Part shown: piece after piece, positions 37,101-44,687 of the stretch
How the letters are laid out: each line of letters begins with the position of its first letter
How positions within the stretch are numbered: the stretch's first letter is position 1
Source of the DNA: an uncultured Porphyromonadaceae bacterium
GTDB taxonomy: Bacteria; Bacteroidota; Bacteroidia; Bacteroidales; Coprobacteraceae
Direction: 5' to 3'
DNA: 49,075 nucleotides
Assembly (NCBI GenBank): GCA_900545915.1
Contig: URAV01000028.1
Location: 1-49,075, forward strand
Program-made: the position numbers and the translations under genes
The notes under the pieces: generated by a model
Database searches by the model: none
Seen by the model: only the letters and a program-made list of their open reading frames with translations
Told to the model about the DNA's origin: nothing

Positions 37101-37331
37101 CAACGTCCGTCGGTTTTGACCCAACGCCATACGTGCGATGCAAAACCTCAGCAATTGGTAGATCTTTTCATCGATTATAAAATGATGGGTATCGGAGGAG
37201 ATAATTCATGGGGAGCTCAGCCTCGTAATGAATATCAGATTAAGTTGAATCCCGGTAAAGTTTCTTATGGCTTTACGCTTGTCCCTTATGATACGAAAGC
37301 GGATAGGAGGAGTTTTATAAAACAGTATTAA
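34113..37331 (+). CDS. GH2 beta-galactosidase (LacZ-type, exported)
   Basis: This 1072-residue family 2 glycoside hydrolase has a signal peptide ending at GGAFAQN, so it should be periplasmic. The domain order is the LacZ one: sugar-binding jelly roll (LLNGKWKFNYVERF, VPGNWEMQGFGDPIYTN), two Ig-like domains around a TIM barrel, and the C-terminal Bgal small-chain sandwich (YYGRGPWENYQDRK). The acid/base Glu488 is in WSLGNESGNG and the nucleophile Glu552 in ILCEYAHAMGNS. It cleaves terminal beta-D-galactosides. It is monocistronic and followed by a terminator. An aldose 1-epimerase gene lies 2.4 kb downstream. Confidence 0.95.
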   Translation: MKKTSIFALLFLVMIGGAFAQNPDRYAEITDPKVVSINKEPARASFISFRDESSALVGNPLSGADYLLLNGKWKFNYVERFNDRPVDFMNPSYDVSKWADIQVPGNWEMQGFGDPIYTNIPYEFVSAGYSKYLQHPMPPYVPKEWNPTGTYRRDFDLPDWNGKDIFLSADGVKGAAYFYLNGEFIGMSKAAKAPARFNITRYAKPGKNTLAVQIHRFSDGNYLECQDFWRLTGFERDVYVYAQPKVRLADFFARTPLDVSFKNGMLDLDITLNNASGTVQSYTVMYKVLDKQGKIVADGEKKRPFSEGLSTMNFKTVLPNVAAWTAETPNLYTLQITIKDGNGKISESIASRIGFRTVEIKGKQLLVNGQPILVKGVNIHEHNGYTGHYVPEELMQKDFELFKKYNVNTVRTSHYPQPERFYQLCDEYGLYVIDEANIESHGMGYDIQKGHSLANNPDWVDAHMDRTRSMVERDKNHPSVIIWSLGNESGNGVCFYDTYRWIRETDPSRPIQYERAGMEWNTDIFCPMYSSIEGIRNYATNKNSDRPLILCEYAHAMGNSLGNFQDYWDTIEKYDLLQGGCIWDWVDQGLIVKNAKGESYWAYGGDFGEEGTPTDGDFCINGLVYPDRKVKPHTIEMGKVYQNIKFTDFDPIRGTVNIKNGFFFTDLNKYNIVYTIKADGKAVESGNISLSLAPQQVKQVKIEKLPSVHPAPVDYQILFEAKIKDAEPFLPVGYVIASEQMPINTYVKEKAKLPQGTISVKEDKNFVTLSGKDFKVVFDKSSGFMTSYRYKGTEYILNGFGLRPVFWRAPLDNDYGWDTPNCLRVWKDATYQNLVPKNFTIEKTENGVKVSCRYPYRRINSHWDVSYRVFADGTINVDNTFTVNNKDIPAIPRIGLRMQMPVDFTDLTYYGRGPWENYQDRKTSCFVGEYSCRVTDMFEPYIRPQENSHRTDIIWFSLSDKKGKGLLVVADDKLEMNVSNYTLESLDSGEFRDDIPQRPSVLTQRHTCDAKPQQLVDLFIDYKMMGIGGDNSWGAQPRNEYQIKLNPGKVSYGFTLVPYDTKADRRSFIKQY

Positions 37332-37350
37332 GATAGGATGTTTAAAAGAG

Positions 37351-37388
37351 AAAAGCAGGAATCGGTAATATTACCAGTTCCTGCTTTT
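37351..37388 (+). terminator. Terminator of the beta-galactosidase gene
   Basis: AAAAGCAGGAA (37351-37361) pairs with TTCCTGCTTTT (37378-37388), with the inner palindrome GGTAATATTACC extending the hairpin. It begins 20 bases after the stop and ends in a short T tract. The rest of the spacer to 37584 is AT-rich with nothing recognisable. Confidence 0.8.
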
Positions 37389-37584
37389 ACATTCACAATA
37401 CACACACATACTAAAATAACACTCTTTTAGTATTTCCGTTACAAAGATAAGTATTTCAATCGGTTATCAAAATAAAAAATCGATAAAATACTTTGTTCCA
37501 ATGTCGGAAAGGTGTTTTTTTTATTTAATCTCGTTAATTTATACCTGATTTGAATGCCCGAATAAAAATATATTTATCCTTTTT

Positions 37585-38109
37585 TTAATCTGCTTTTGTC
37601 TCATTTCGTAATGTAAATTTCCAACAACAGGCACATTTAGGGTCGGTAATATCGGGGAAGCAGCTTATTGTCTCACAATCAAATCTTGGATCGATCTCTT
37701 TTGCAAAATAAGTATATTCTATGATTCCTACCGATTTACAAGGATGTAAAGGCATTCCTTTACGAGTGCGGGCAGTTTGTACACGACAGTCAATAACTTT
37801 GTAAATAAGAGTGTTATTTGTTATTTGGGTCTCGCTTTTATTTAAAAAAGCATTGAAATGAAAATCAAGAGCTTTTTTTAAACCGTTTATACCCGCTTTT
37901 TCGGGTAATTTTAAAAATGCTTTAATACGTTTGGCTTCAATTACAGTATATTTCCTCCATGCATTTTGGTCATGCTCTATGGCTTCATCCATGCCGAGCT
38001 TAGTCTCTATGGATTGAAACCATACACCGTCTAATGCCAGCATATTTTTAGCAAAAATATGTACTAATTCGATGAGTTCTTGTTTTGATAGTTGTTCTAA
38101 TTGATCCAT
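37585..38109 (-). CDS. DUF6125 family cytosolic protein
   Basis: This 174-residue soluble protein has no signal peptide. The N-terminal half is helical (LSKQELIELVHIFAKNMLALDGVWFQSIETKLGMDEAIE). The C-terminal half has Cys/His-rich motifs that could bind metal: HPCKSVG, FDCETISCFPD and KCACCWKF. I place it in DUF6125. It is encoded six bases after the Nudix gene and is probably co-transcribed. The function is unknown; the motifs resemble the metal- or cofactor-binding V4R-like fold seen in similar small proteins. Confidence 0.75.
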   Translation of the reverse strand: MDQLEQLSKQELIELVHIFAKNMLALDGVWFQSIETKLGMDEAIEHDQNAWRKYTVIEAKRIKAFLKLPEKAGINGLKKALDFHFNAFLNKSETQITNNTLIYKVIDCRVQTARTRKGMPLHPCKSVGIIEYTYFAKEIDPRFDCETISCFPDITDPKCACCWKFTLRNETKAD

Positions 38110-38115
38110 AAAAAT

Positions 38116-38667
38116 TTAAAAATGCCTGTTTTCTCCATATAATGCAATATACTTCCATAAAGGAGCAGCATGTTGGGCTTGAGTTACTTTATTATTTTCC
38201 AATAGATCTTTTACCTCTTCGATAGTCAAGAGCTTTACTTGTATATCTTCTGTCGCTTCTAAGTGAGGTTCGGATATTTTTTCTACATTAGTAGCAAGAT
38301 AGCAATAAGTTAAGTTTGTATGGGTTCCCGGGTTGGGTGATATGATCATAAACTCCTCCCATTCGCCTTTCCCGTAACCGGTCTCTTCCATTAATTCCCT
38401 TTGTGCGGAGATTAACGGAGACGAATCTTCTTTTTCACAAACTCCGGCACACAACTCGTATGAAGTACTTCGCAATCCGTGACGATATTGTCGTTCGAAA
38501 ATAAATTTTCCATCTTTAGTAATTGCGATTACATTGACCCAATTAGGGTATTCTAAAACATAATATGAATCGATCGTGTTTCCGTTAGGGAGTTGCACTT
38601 TTTCTTTGCGTACGGTAAACCATGGCTCTTGAGATATATACTGACTGCTCAATACTTTCCATGCCAT
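38116..38667 (-). CDS. Nudix hydrolase
   Basis: The start is set at ATG 38667 (MAWKVLSSQYISQEPWFTVRKEKV), where the conserved domain begins. In-frame ATGs at 38685 and 38727 are alternatives. The Nudix box reads AGVCEKEDSSPLISAQRELMEETGY over two helices: the RELMEETG core is intact, while the segment between the first Gly and Arg is one residue longer than the canonical G-x5-E-x7-RE. The family cleaves nucleoside diphosphates linked to another moiety. The N-terminal YYVLEYPNWVNVIAITKDGKFIFERQYRHG resembles ADP-ribose pyrophosphatases. It is cytosolic and paired with DUF6125. Confidence 0.88.
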   Translation of the reverse strand: MAWKVLSSQYISQEPWFTVRKEKVQLPNGNTIDSYYVLEYPNWVNVIAITKDGKFIFERQYRHGLRSTSYELCAGVCEKEDSSPLISAQRELMEETGYGKGEWEEFMIISPNPGTHTNLTYCYLATNVEKISEPHLEATEDIQVKLLTIEEVKDLLENNKVTQAQHAAPLWKYIALYGENRHF

Positions 38668-38783
38668 GTCGTCTTTTTCTTTCATTTCTTTGCAAATAAA
38701 GTAGTTTGGAGAACAAATATATATCATGTGATTTGTTTACGAGTAATTTTATGAGCTGTTTTTCATCTTTGAATAAAAAACAA

Positions 38784-38791
38784 TACCTTTG
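38784..38791 (+). promoter_or_regulatory. Candidate -7 element of the methyltransferase-like gene
   Basis: TACCTTTG is an exact TAnnTTTG match 50 bases upstream of ATG 38842, preceded by a T-rich -33 region near 38757. It lies in the short divergent spacer with the Nudix gene. Confidence 0.45.
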
Positions 38792-38841
38792 CGCTCGACC
38801 TTAAATTAAGTTCTGTATTCAGGAAATAGTTTGATTACGAC

Positions 38842-39570
38842 ATGTCGAAACGTATCTTAAAGCAATATTGTACTAAAAATTTTCGTAAAATAAGACATCG
38901 GAAAGGTTTCGGTGTCCATTCTCCGTTTGCTTATAATTTAATAACCAAAGTAATAGAAGAAACTTATAGCTATTATGCCTATCAACAGATCGAGGAAGTG
39001 TGGCATACTCGGGTATGCAATAGGCTTACTCAAGACGATTTTCAACGACGTAAACCTGTTTCGGAAAAATATGGGCGCTTGCTTTTTCGTATGGTCAACC
39101 GATTTCGTCCGGGTATAATATTCGAATATGGTTCTTGTTGGGGTATTTCGTCTTTGTGTCTTTATTTAGGGAATACCCGGTCTCAGCTTTTTTGTGCAGA
39201 CCCAGATCCTCGTATTTATAATTTCTCGAAAGATGTCATACCTTCTGATTTTCAAAACATTCATTTCTTTAATTCTTGTTTTTTAGAAGGCTTGTCAGAA
39301 TGCCAGAAATTCGGTACGCCTGGTTTTATTTGTATTCACTGTCCGGCTGACACACAAGAATATGAATCAATTTATAATCGGTTATTTTCCTGTTTGGGAG
39401 AAAATACAGTTATCCTCATAGAAGGAATACATTCGGAGGGTAGAGCCTTAGATGCGTGGCACAGATTTATCTTGGACGAAAGAATCCGGGTGACAATGGA
39501 CTTATTTGATTTGGGAATTGTATTTTGTGATCCTAAATTAAATAAACAAGATTACATTGTCGCATTTTAA
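38842..39570 (+). CDS. SAM-dependent methyltransferase-like protein
   Basis: This 242-residue cytosolic protein opens with the Bacteroidetes-specific signature RHRKGFGVHSPFAYNLI and contains a Rossmann-type motif IIFEYGSCWGISSLCLYLG in place of motif I, followed by LFCADPDPRIYNF (acidic residue in strand 2). These fit class I methyltransferases of the O-methyltransferase type. The glycine-rich loop is unusual (GSCWGIS), so SAM binding is likely but not certain. The substrate is unknown. It is monocistronic. Confidence 0.72.
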   Translation: MSKRILKQYCTKNFRKIRHRKGFGVHSPFAYNLITKVIEETYSYYAYQQIEEVWHTRVCNRLTQDDFQRRKPVSEKYGRLLFRMVNRFRPGIIFEYGSCWGISSLCLYLGNTRSQLFCADPDPRIYNFSKDVIPSDFQNIHFFNSCFLEGLSECQKFGTPGFICIHCPADTQEYESIYNRLFSCLGENTVILIEGIHSEGRALDAWHRFILDERIRVTMDLFDLGIVFCDPKLNKQDYIVAF

Positions 39571-39712
39571 TATTGCTTTTCAAAAAAAATTTGTATCTTG
39601 CTTTCGCAAAATAATTTGAAATAAGGTGTCCCTATGAGTTTTTGTTCCGATAGGGGAAGGGGTATCTCTTTTTCGGTTTATTGAATTTGTTAATCACTAA
39701 TCACATACGCAA

Positions 39713-40840
39713 ATGAAACGGTTATTATCTTTATGTTTTCTACTTCCTTTATTAGTGGGATGTAACTCCGGTCCGAAAGTGACTTTGTTACCTGATTCGC
39801 AATTTGATACTATTATAGATGGTAAAAAAGTTGCGCTTTATACGTTGAAGAATGCCAAAGGAATGGCTATGCAAGTGACGAATTACGGGGCTCGGGTAGT
39901 CTCTTTATGGGCTCCCGATCGGGCAGGAAAAATGTCTGATGTAGTTCTTGGATATAAGGATATTCACAGTTATGTCAATAACCCTGGCGAACGTTTTTTA
40001 GGTGCTGCTATTGGTCGGTACGGGAATCGTATTGCAAACGGCAAATTTACTTTAGATGGCAAGGAATATCAGTTGGCTGCTTATAATAATGGACAGTGTT
40101 TACATGGAGGTCTTAAAAGTTTTGACCGGGTGGTTTGGAATGTAGATAGCGTGATGCCGAACAAGATATGTTTTTCTTATTTATCTCCGGATGGAGAAGA
40201 GAATTTTCCGGGTAATTTGAATGTCAAAATGACTTATGAGCTTACGGATAATGATGATTTTGAGATTAATTATACTGCTACCACAGATAAAGCTACACCG
40301 GTTAATTTGACGAATCATACTTTCTTTAATCTTAAGGGTGAAGGGAATGGAGATATATTGGCTCATGAGTTGACTATACGGGCTTCTCATTTTACTCCGG
40401 TGGATAGTCTTTTGATTCCCACAGGAGAATTAAAGGAAACTCTCGGAACTCCTTTTGACTTTCAGAAACCTCGTCAAATCGGTAGTCGTATAGATATGGA
40501 TGATCCTCAATTGCGGAATGGTCAAGGATATGATCATAACTGGGTGTTGGATCGTCATACTGATAAGAATTTGGAATGGGCAGCGACTGTTTTCGAACCG
40601 GTAACAGGGCGTCAGCTTGAAGTTTGGACCACAGAGCCCGGATTACAATTTTATAGTGGAAATTTCTTTGATGGGGCAGCTACCGGAAAATCAGGACAGC
40701 CGTATGATTACCGTTGCGGTATTGCTTTGGAGACACAGCATTTCCCGGATTCACCTAACCATCCGGATTTCCCGAGTACGATTCTTAAACCCGGAGAAAC
40801 TTATCAGCAAACATGTGTTTATAAGTTCCGGATAAAATGA
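39713..40840 (+). CDS. galM: Aldose 1-epimerase (mutarotase) lipoprotein
   Basis: This 375-residue galactose-mutarotase-type protein has a lipoprotein signal (PLLVGC). Family motifs include GARVVSLWAPDRAGKMSDVVLGY, GRYGNRIANGKFTLDG, catalytic acid His202 in NLTNHTFFNL and catalytic base Glu340 in GIALETQHFPDSPNHPDFPST. It interconverts alpha and beta anomers of aldoses such as galactose. The lipid anchor places it in the periplasm or on the outer membrane, where it may act with the exported beta-galactosidase encoded upstream. Confidence 0.93.
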   Translation: MKRLLSLCFLLPLLVGCNSGPKVTLLPDSQFDTIIDGKKVALYTLKNAKGMAMQVTNYGARVVSLWAPDRAGKMSDVVLGYKDIHSYVNNPGERFLGAAIGRYGNRIANGKFTLDGKEYQLAAYNNGQCLHGGLKSFDRVVWNVDSVMPNKICFSYLSPDGEENFPGNLNVKMTYELTDNDDFEINYTATTDKATPVNLTNHTFFNLKGEGNGDILAHELTIRASHFTPVDSLLIPTGELKETLGTPFDFQKPRQIGSRIDMDDPQLRNGQGYDHNWVLDRHTDKNLEWAATVFEPVTGRQLEVWTTEPGLQFYSGNFFDGAATGKSGQPYDYRCGIALETQHFPDSPNHPDFPSTILKPGETYQQTCVYKFRIK

Positions 40841-40943
40841 TCGGATGATTGCATGAGAATCATATAATTTGATTAAATTAGCACTGCTTCGGTAGAACCG
40901 GGTGGTGCTGATTTGTTTATTATATCGATATAATTGATGAAAT

Positions 40944-41510
40944 ATGGAAAAAAGTAAAATTTATACGAGAACGGGAGATCGGGGGCAAACTTCTTTAGTG
41001 GGAGGAAAGCGAGTTTCGAAATATGATGTGCGTTTAGAGGCTTATGGAACAGTTGATGAGTTGAATTCATACTTAGGTATGTTGATAGCGACTTTGCCCG
41101 TTTCATCTTCAGATACAGAACTATTGCAGTTTATCCAAAATAAGCTGTTTGTCGTAGGTTCTTATCTGGCAACTGATACCGCATTTTCCGAATTGCGCGA
41201 AGCAAGCCGAATGAAAGTTGCGGATGTAGAGCGCATAGAACGGCGTATCGATGAAATTGATCGTGTATTGCCACCGCTCAATCGATTTGTTTTGCCCGGA
41301 GGAGTTCCGGCTGCGGTTAAAGCTCATATTTGCCGGACGGTTTGTCGTCGGGCGGAAAGACGTATTTGTGAAGTTGCCGGACAATATGAGGTAGATGAAC
41401 TTATTCTTCGTTTTGTAAATCGATTGTCGGATTATCTGTTTGTCTTATCGCGCTTTATGAATGTAGAAGAAGGTATAGAAGAAATTTATTGGAATAATAG
41501 TTGCGAATGA
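40944..41510 (+). CDS. Cob(I)alamin adenosyltransferase, PduO type
   Basis: This 188-residue cytosolic enzyme transfers adenosine from ATP to cob(I)alamin to form adenosylcobalamin. The N-terminal ATP-binding motif is YTRTGDRGQTSLVGGKRVSK, followed by AYGTVDELNSYLG. The C-terminal part has FVLPGGVPAAVKAHICRTVCRRAERR and the cobalamin-side region VNRLSDYLFVLSRFMN. The length and motifs are standard for PduO. It is followed 72 bases later by a small DUF2795 gene. Confidence 0.94.
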   Translation: MEKSKIYTRTGDRGQTSLVGGKRVSKYDVRLEAYGTVDELNSYLGMLIATLPVSSSDTELLQFIQNKLFVVGSYLATDTAFSELREASRMKVADVERIERRIDEIDRVLPPLNRFVLPGGVPAAVKAHICRTVCRRAERRICEVAGQYEVDELILRFVNRLSDYLFVLSRFMNVEEGIEEIYWNNSCE

Positions 41511-41532
41511 GAAATTTTATTCTATTTTTGCG

Positions 41533-41553
41533 GAAAATTTAGACAAGCTCTTA
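41533..41553. repeat. Single right end of the TTA-flanked intergenic repeat
   Basis: GAAAATTTAGACAAGCTC followed by TTA matches the right end of the complete copy at 33697-33713. No left end is visible within 200 bases upstream, where coding sequence lies. A 14-base match (GACAAGCTCTTAGA) is also present at 15952-15965. Confidence 0.45.
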
Positions 41554-41582
41554 GAAGGAAAAAACATTAAAAGCATATAATT

Positions 41583-41804
41583 ATGTACTGGACGTTAGAA
41601 TTAGCATCTAAATTGGAAGATGCACCTTGGCCTGCAACTAAAGATGAGTTGATTGATTATGCAATGCGTTCGGGAGCCCCTCTTGAGGTAATCGAAAATT
41701 TACAGGAAATGGAAGATGAAGGTGAGATATATGAGTGTATAGAAGATATTTGGCCTGACTATCCTAGTAAAGAAGATTTTTTCTTCAACGAGGAAGAATA
41801 CTAA
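41583..41804 (+). CDS. DUF2795 small acidic protein
   Basis: This 73-residue acidic protein matches the DUF2795 family: MYWTLELASKLEDAPWPATKDELIDYAMRSG, VIENLQEMEDEGEIYECIEDIWPDYP. Family members are cytosolic and often encoded next to unrelated housekeeping genes. No catalytic motif is visible. It has its own terminator (41836-41872) and marks the chromosomal side of the integrative element that starts downstream. Confidence 0.88.
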   Translation: MYWTLELASKLEDAPWPATKDELIDYAMRSGAPLEVIENLQEMEDEGEIYECIEDIWPDYPSKEDFFFNEEEY

Positions 41805-41835
41805 TAGCCTACAGATAGGTTAAATAATTGAATAT

Positions 41836-41872
41836 CAACGCGATAAACAAAGATAATTTGTTTGTCGCGTTG
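41836..41872 (+). terminator. Terminator of the DUF2795 gene
   Basis: CAACGCGATAAACAAA (41836-41851) and TTTGTTTGTCGCGTTG (41857-41872) form a 16-bp stem with one T-G pair and a five-base loop, followed by GTGTTTTA. It lies 32 bases after the stop codon. Confidence 0.8.
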
Positions 41873-41898
41873 GTGTTTTAAGGCCTTTTAAGGTGTGA

Positions 41899-41957
41899 TT
41901 TGTTTGTCTAAATTACGGTTTTTCCTCTCAAAACCGGAGTTTGTTTGTCTAAAATAC
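41899..41957 (+). repeat. Direct repeats flanking a small hairpin before the integrase
   Basis: TTTGTTTGTCTAAATTAC (41899-41916) and TTTGTTTGTCTAAAATAC (41940-41957) are near-identical direct repeats 41 bases apart. Between them CGGTTTT/AAAACCG (41916-41936) forms a hairpin. This is a candidate recombinase-binding or attachment-site region, and it overlaps the integrase promoter. Confidence 0.55.
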
Positions 41958-41959
41958 AT

Positions 41960-41967
41960 TACCTTTG
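41960..41967 (+). promoter_or_regulatory. Candidate integrase promoter (-7 TACCTTTG)
   Basis: TACCTTTG matches TAnnTTTG exactly, with TTTG at 41940-41943 as a possible -33 box at a short 16-base gap. A good ribosome binding site, AGGAGGA, follows at 41991 before ATG 42006. The -33 box lies inside the second direct repeat, so a protein bound there could control integrase expression. Confidence 0.5.
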
Positions 41968-42005
41968 CTTCTCCTCAGGAATATTAAAATAGGAGGAAAA
42001 AGCAT

Positions 42006-43364
42006 ATGGGAAGACCAAAAAGACTATATCCGTTGGGTAAATATCGTCTTCGCACTCCGAAGGTGATAGATAAAGAGAAAGCCTATCCTATTGAATTGGA
42101 ATATACTTGTAACAGGCAAATAATCCGTAAGACTACAAATGTCTTTGTTAAAGTTGCGGACTGGAATCAGAACGGTAATCAGGGACGGGGTGAAATTCGT
42201 GTTAGTTATGGTAGTGAATTTAAACGGCTCAATCAACTCTTGTTATCACGTGTTGAACGTATAGATTCTCAACTGGCAGAGTATAACGAGAAACATCCTA
42301 ATCAGATTACTGCTGATGTTATATCCGGTTTCCTCTCAGACAAACCTCTTTCACGTCGTGATCAAGGAAAAGATTTTGTTGAATTCACATTGGAGCGTCT
42401 TTCTTCCGATTATTCAAGAAATAGAATAGGAAGGAGTCGATATGAGAACGGAAGAAGTTGCATGAATATCTTCCAGACTTTTTTAAGAGCTACCAAGCAG
42501 GCGACATGTGGAAACGATTCTATCTATGTGGGTGATGTAACACCTGAATTGTTGGATAGTTATATTGCTTGGCGTAGAGAAGTCAAACAGAATACCGATG
42601 CCACGATAAACCATTCACTGACACCGATATTGAAAGCTTGTGCTTATGCATGTGAAATGAATATCATGGAACCCGCTATAAATGCGAGGATTCAAGATAT
42701 GCGTATCATTACCAAAACTTCATTATCTGAGGAAGAGAGTGAATTTGACGGTAAGAGTTTGAATAAAGAACAAATGCAGGCTCTCATGGAATATTACAAA
42801 ACCTGTCAGGAACCACGCAGAAAAGAGTTTCTTGAAATGTTTTTCTTTGCTTTTCATGCTTGCGGATTGCGGGTTGTCGATGTAATGACATTGCAGTGGG
42901 GACATGTAAATTTTGAAAAGAAAGAATTGAGGAAGATTATGATAAAGACAAACAAACGCCATGTGATTCCTCTTACAGAGCCTGCTATACATATTTTGAG
43001 GCAGTGGCAAGAAAAACGTGAAGGCTGCCGCTATGTGTTTAATCTGGTAAAGGAAAATCTGGAACTTGATGATGAGGAAGCTCTTTATAAGGCTCGTAAT
43101 AACGCAACCAAATGTATTAACCAGTCTTTGGCAGTGGTAGGAGAACAGATTGGGTTACCTTTCAACTTGTCAATGCATGTGGCCAGACATACGTTTGCTG
43201 TGTTTGCTTTGAATAAAGGCTTGTCTATGTCTGTAGTCAGTCGTCTTCTTGGACATGGAAGTACGGATGTCACAGAGAAGGTCTATGCCCGCTTCCTTCC
43301 GGAAACACTGTCCTCGGAAGTGGCACGTCTAAAAGATGAATTTGCTTCACTTGAGATAATATAA
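42006..43364 (+). CDS. Tyrosine recombinase (site-specific integrase)
   Basis: This 452-residue integrase has an N-terminal Arm-type domain (YPIELEYTCNRQIIRKTTNVFVKVADW), a SAM-like core-binding domain (~110-230) and a C-terminal catalytic domain. The catalytic residues are visible: Arg289 in ACGLRVVDV, Lys in KTNKRHVIPL, His391 and Arg394 in MHVARHTFA, His417 in LGHGSTDV and nucleophile Tyr427 in EKVYARF. It catalyses integration and excision of the element. The layout is that of Bacteroidetes element integrases with a phage_int_SAM_5-type core. Confidence 0.95.
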   Translation: MGRPKRLYPLGKYRLRTPKVIDKEKAYPIELEYTCNRQIIRKTTNVFVKVADWNQNGNQGRGEIRVSYGSEFKRLNQLLLSRVERIDSQLAEYNEKHPNQITADVISGFLSDKPLSRRDQGKDFVEFTLERLSSDYSRNRIGRSRYENGRSCMNIFQTFLRATKQATCGNDSIYVGDVTPELLDSYIAWRREVKQNTDATINHSLTPILKACAYACEMNIMEPAINARIQDMRIITKTSLSEEESEFDGKSLNKEQMQALMEYYKTCQEPRRKEFLEMFFFAFHACGLRVVDVMTLQWGHVNFEKKELRKIMIKTNKRHVIPLTEPAIHILRQWQEKREGCRYVFNLVKENLELDDEEALYKARNNATKCINQSLAVVGEQIGLPFNLSMHVARHTFAVFALNKGLSMSVVSRLLGHGSTDVTEKVYARFLPETLSSEVARLKDEFASLEII

Positions 43365-43407
43365 TTATCATTAATTTATAGTAGTTTGTTTTTGAACAAA
43401 TAATTAA

Positions 43408-44097
43408 ATGTGTTTTATGTTAAGAGTAATATTTTTGATTATTGGTATTTGTGTCATCATACTTGCTTTATCTTTTGTTTTTAAGAAACATGCAAGAACG
43501 ATACTTTGGTCAAGTGCAATAACTTTATTCGCCGGTACTCTATTACTTATCGGAATTGGAGTTATAAATCCCGTTGGTGAGGATAAAACTGGTTCTGTAG
43601 AATTTTGGGGTGCTATCATCACTTTGATTTCCGGAGCAGCTTTAGCTTTCTGTGCGGAGAAACTAAAAGAGAAAAATAATGGAAAAATAACCGAAGTGAA
43701 AAATGAAGCACTCATTGAGGATTCTAAACAGGAGGAAAATCCTGTATGCAATGAAGGAGAGGTCGTTTTGCCGAAAATATTAGATACAAATACAGCCAGA
43801 AAAGTTTTTGCCAAGGCAATAGAAGCCGGATATATTACGGAATGTGGCAGCTTTTATAAATGGAATAATTCAAAGGTTCTTCTGGCATATATGTGTGGTA
43901 GGATATATTGTGGAGACAAACCGAATTATTCTAAAATAGAAGAAAAAACGTTCTGGAAATTCGGAAGACAAGATATGTTCCCAGATGCTGAATTAAAAGT
44001 TTTGTTTCAAATACAAGATTTGGGACAGTCAAGAGCTAATAGAAAAGATGCAATAGTCCCATTTAAATCTGAAGAAATAGATAAATTCTTTGAGTAG
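43408..44097 (+). CDS. Two-helix membrane protein of the mobile element, unknown function
   Basis: This 229-residue protein has two or three N-terminal transmembrane helices (VIFLIIGICVIILALSFVF, ILWSSAITLFAGTLLLIGIG and a weaker FWGAIITLISGAALAFCAEKL) and a charged linker. The ~105-residue C-terminal cytosolic domain includes ILDTNTARKVFAKAIEAGYI, YKWNNSKVLLAYMCGRIY and FPDAELKVLFQIQDLGQ. Related soluble domains occur in other Bacteroidetes element proteins, but I know no function. It lies 43 bases after the integrase and just before the iteron array. A start at ATG 43417 is also possible. Confidence 0.7.
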   Translation: MCFMLRVIFLIIGICVIILALSFVFKKHARTILWSSAITLFAGTLLLIGIGVINPVGEDKTGSVEFWGAIITLISGAALAFCAEKLKEKNNGKITEVKNEALIEDSKQEENPVCNEGEVVLPKILDTNTARKVFAKAIEAGYITECGSFYKWNNSKVLLAYMCGRIYCGDKPNYSKIEEKTFWKFGRQDMFPDAELKVLFQIQDLGQSRANRKDAIVPFKSEEIDKFFE

Positions 44098-44145
44098 CAG
44101 GTGTGCTACTCTTTTTTATTCATTATCAGTAAGTTGCGATTCTAA

Positions 44146-44228
44146 TCCTAACTTCATCCTAATATCAGTCCTAACCTATCCTAATCTATCCTAACATCAT
44201 CCTAACATGTTAGTCTAACTTATCCTAA
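44146..44228 (+). repeat. Iteron-like array of seven phased TCCTAA repeats
   Basis: TCCTAA occurs at 44146, 44157, 44169, 44179, 44189, 44200 and 44223, with a degenerate TCTAA at 44214. Most spacings are 10-12 bases, one helical turn, so the sites face one side of the DNA. The perfect palindrome CTAACATGTTAG (44202-44213) overlaps the last part. This is typical of binding arrays for a replication initiator, excisionase or repressor. The remaining spacer to 44357 has no ORF. Confidence 0.7.
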
Positions 44229-44357
44229 CTTTTAAGCCCCTAAGGAGTTGCTAAATTCGCAGTGGTTACGGATGATGTGCACAATCGTACCGTGACAAAT
44301 AACCCGGCTTAAGATCCGAATGTGCATAAGGAAGTTTAAGCCATAAAACTGTAGAAT

Positions 44358-44687
44358 ATGGCTGAAGTTAAATTAGAAAAAACTCCGTGCGATCGAGAAC
44401 TTATAGAAAAGATTCTCGCCATATTGGAAAAGCATGAAAAATTATTGCCGCAGTTTTTGTCAGACAAACATAAATTGTATGATAATAAAACTTTGATGGC
44501 AAAATTAGGGGTGAGAGAGAAGTATCTGAAGAAGTTGCGTGACAACGGTTATCTCGGCTACTCGCGTGAAGGTGATAAATACTGGTACACGCAGGAAGAC
44601 GTTGACTGTTTTCTACGCCGATTCCATTATGAAGCTTTTGCTGTTGGCGATGAACTTCCTAAACAGGAAGGAGGTAGCTATGTTTGA
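44358..44687 (+). CDS. Helix-turn-helix (excisionase-like) DNA-binding protein
   Basis: This 109-residue protein has an N-terminal coiled-coil helix (IEKILAILEKHEKLLPQFLSD) and then a MerR/excisionase-type winged HTH: LYDNKTLMAKLGVREKYLKKLRDNG, YSREGDKYWYTQEDVDCFL. The family controls excision and transfer of Bacteroidales elements. The gene begins 129 bases after the iteron-like array, which is a plausible target. Its stop overlaps the start of the DUF3987 gene by eight bases, implying coupled translation. Confidence 0.85.
   Translation: MAEVKLEKTPCDRELIEKILAILEKHEKLLPQFLSDKHKLYDNKTLMAKLGVREKYLKKLRDNGYLGYSREGDKYWYTQEDVDCFLRRFHYEAFAVGDELPKQEGGSYV

Noticed and set aside
44146..44228. TCCTAA array as a CRISPR
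   Set aside because: Repeats are six bases with 4-6 base gaps, without spacers or cas genes; it is an iteron-type array.
44539..44679. ORF start at 44539 for the DUF3987 ATPase
   Set aside because: The first 47 codons overlap the HTH gene in another frame, while ATG 44680 has a GGAGG site in front of it.
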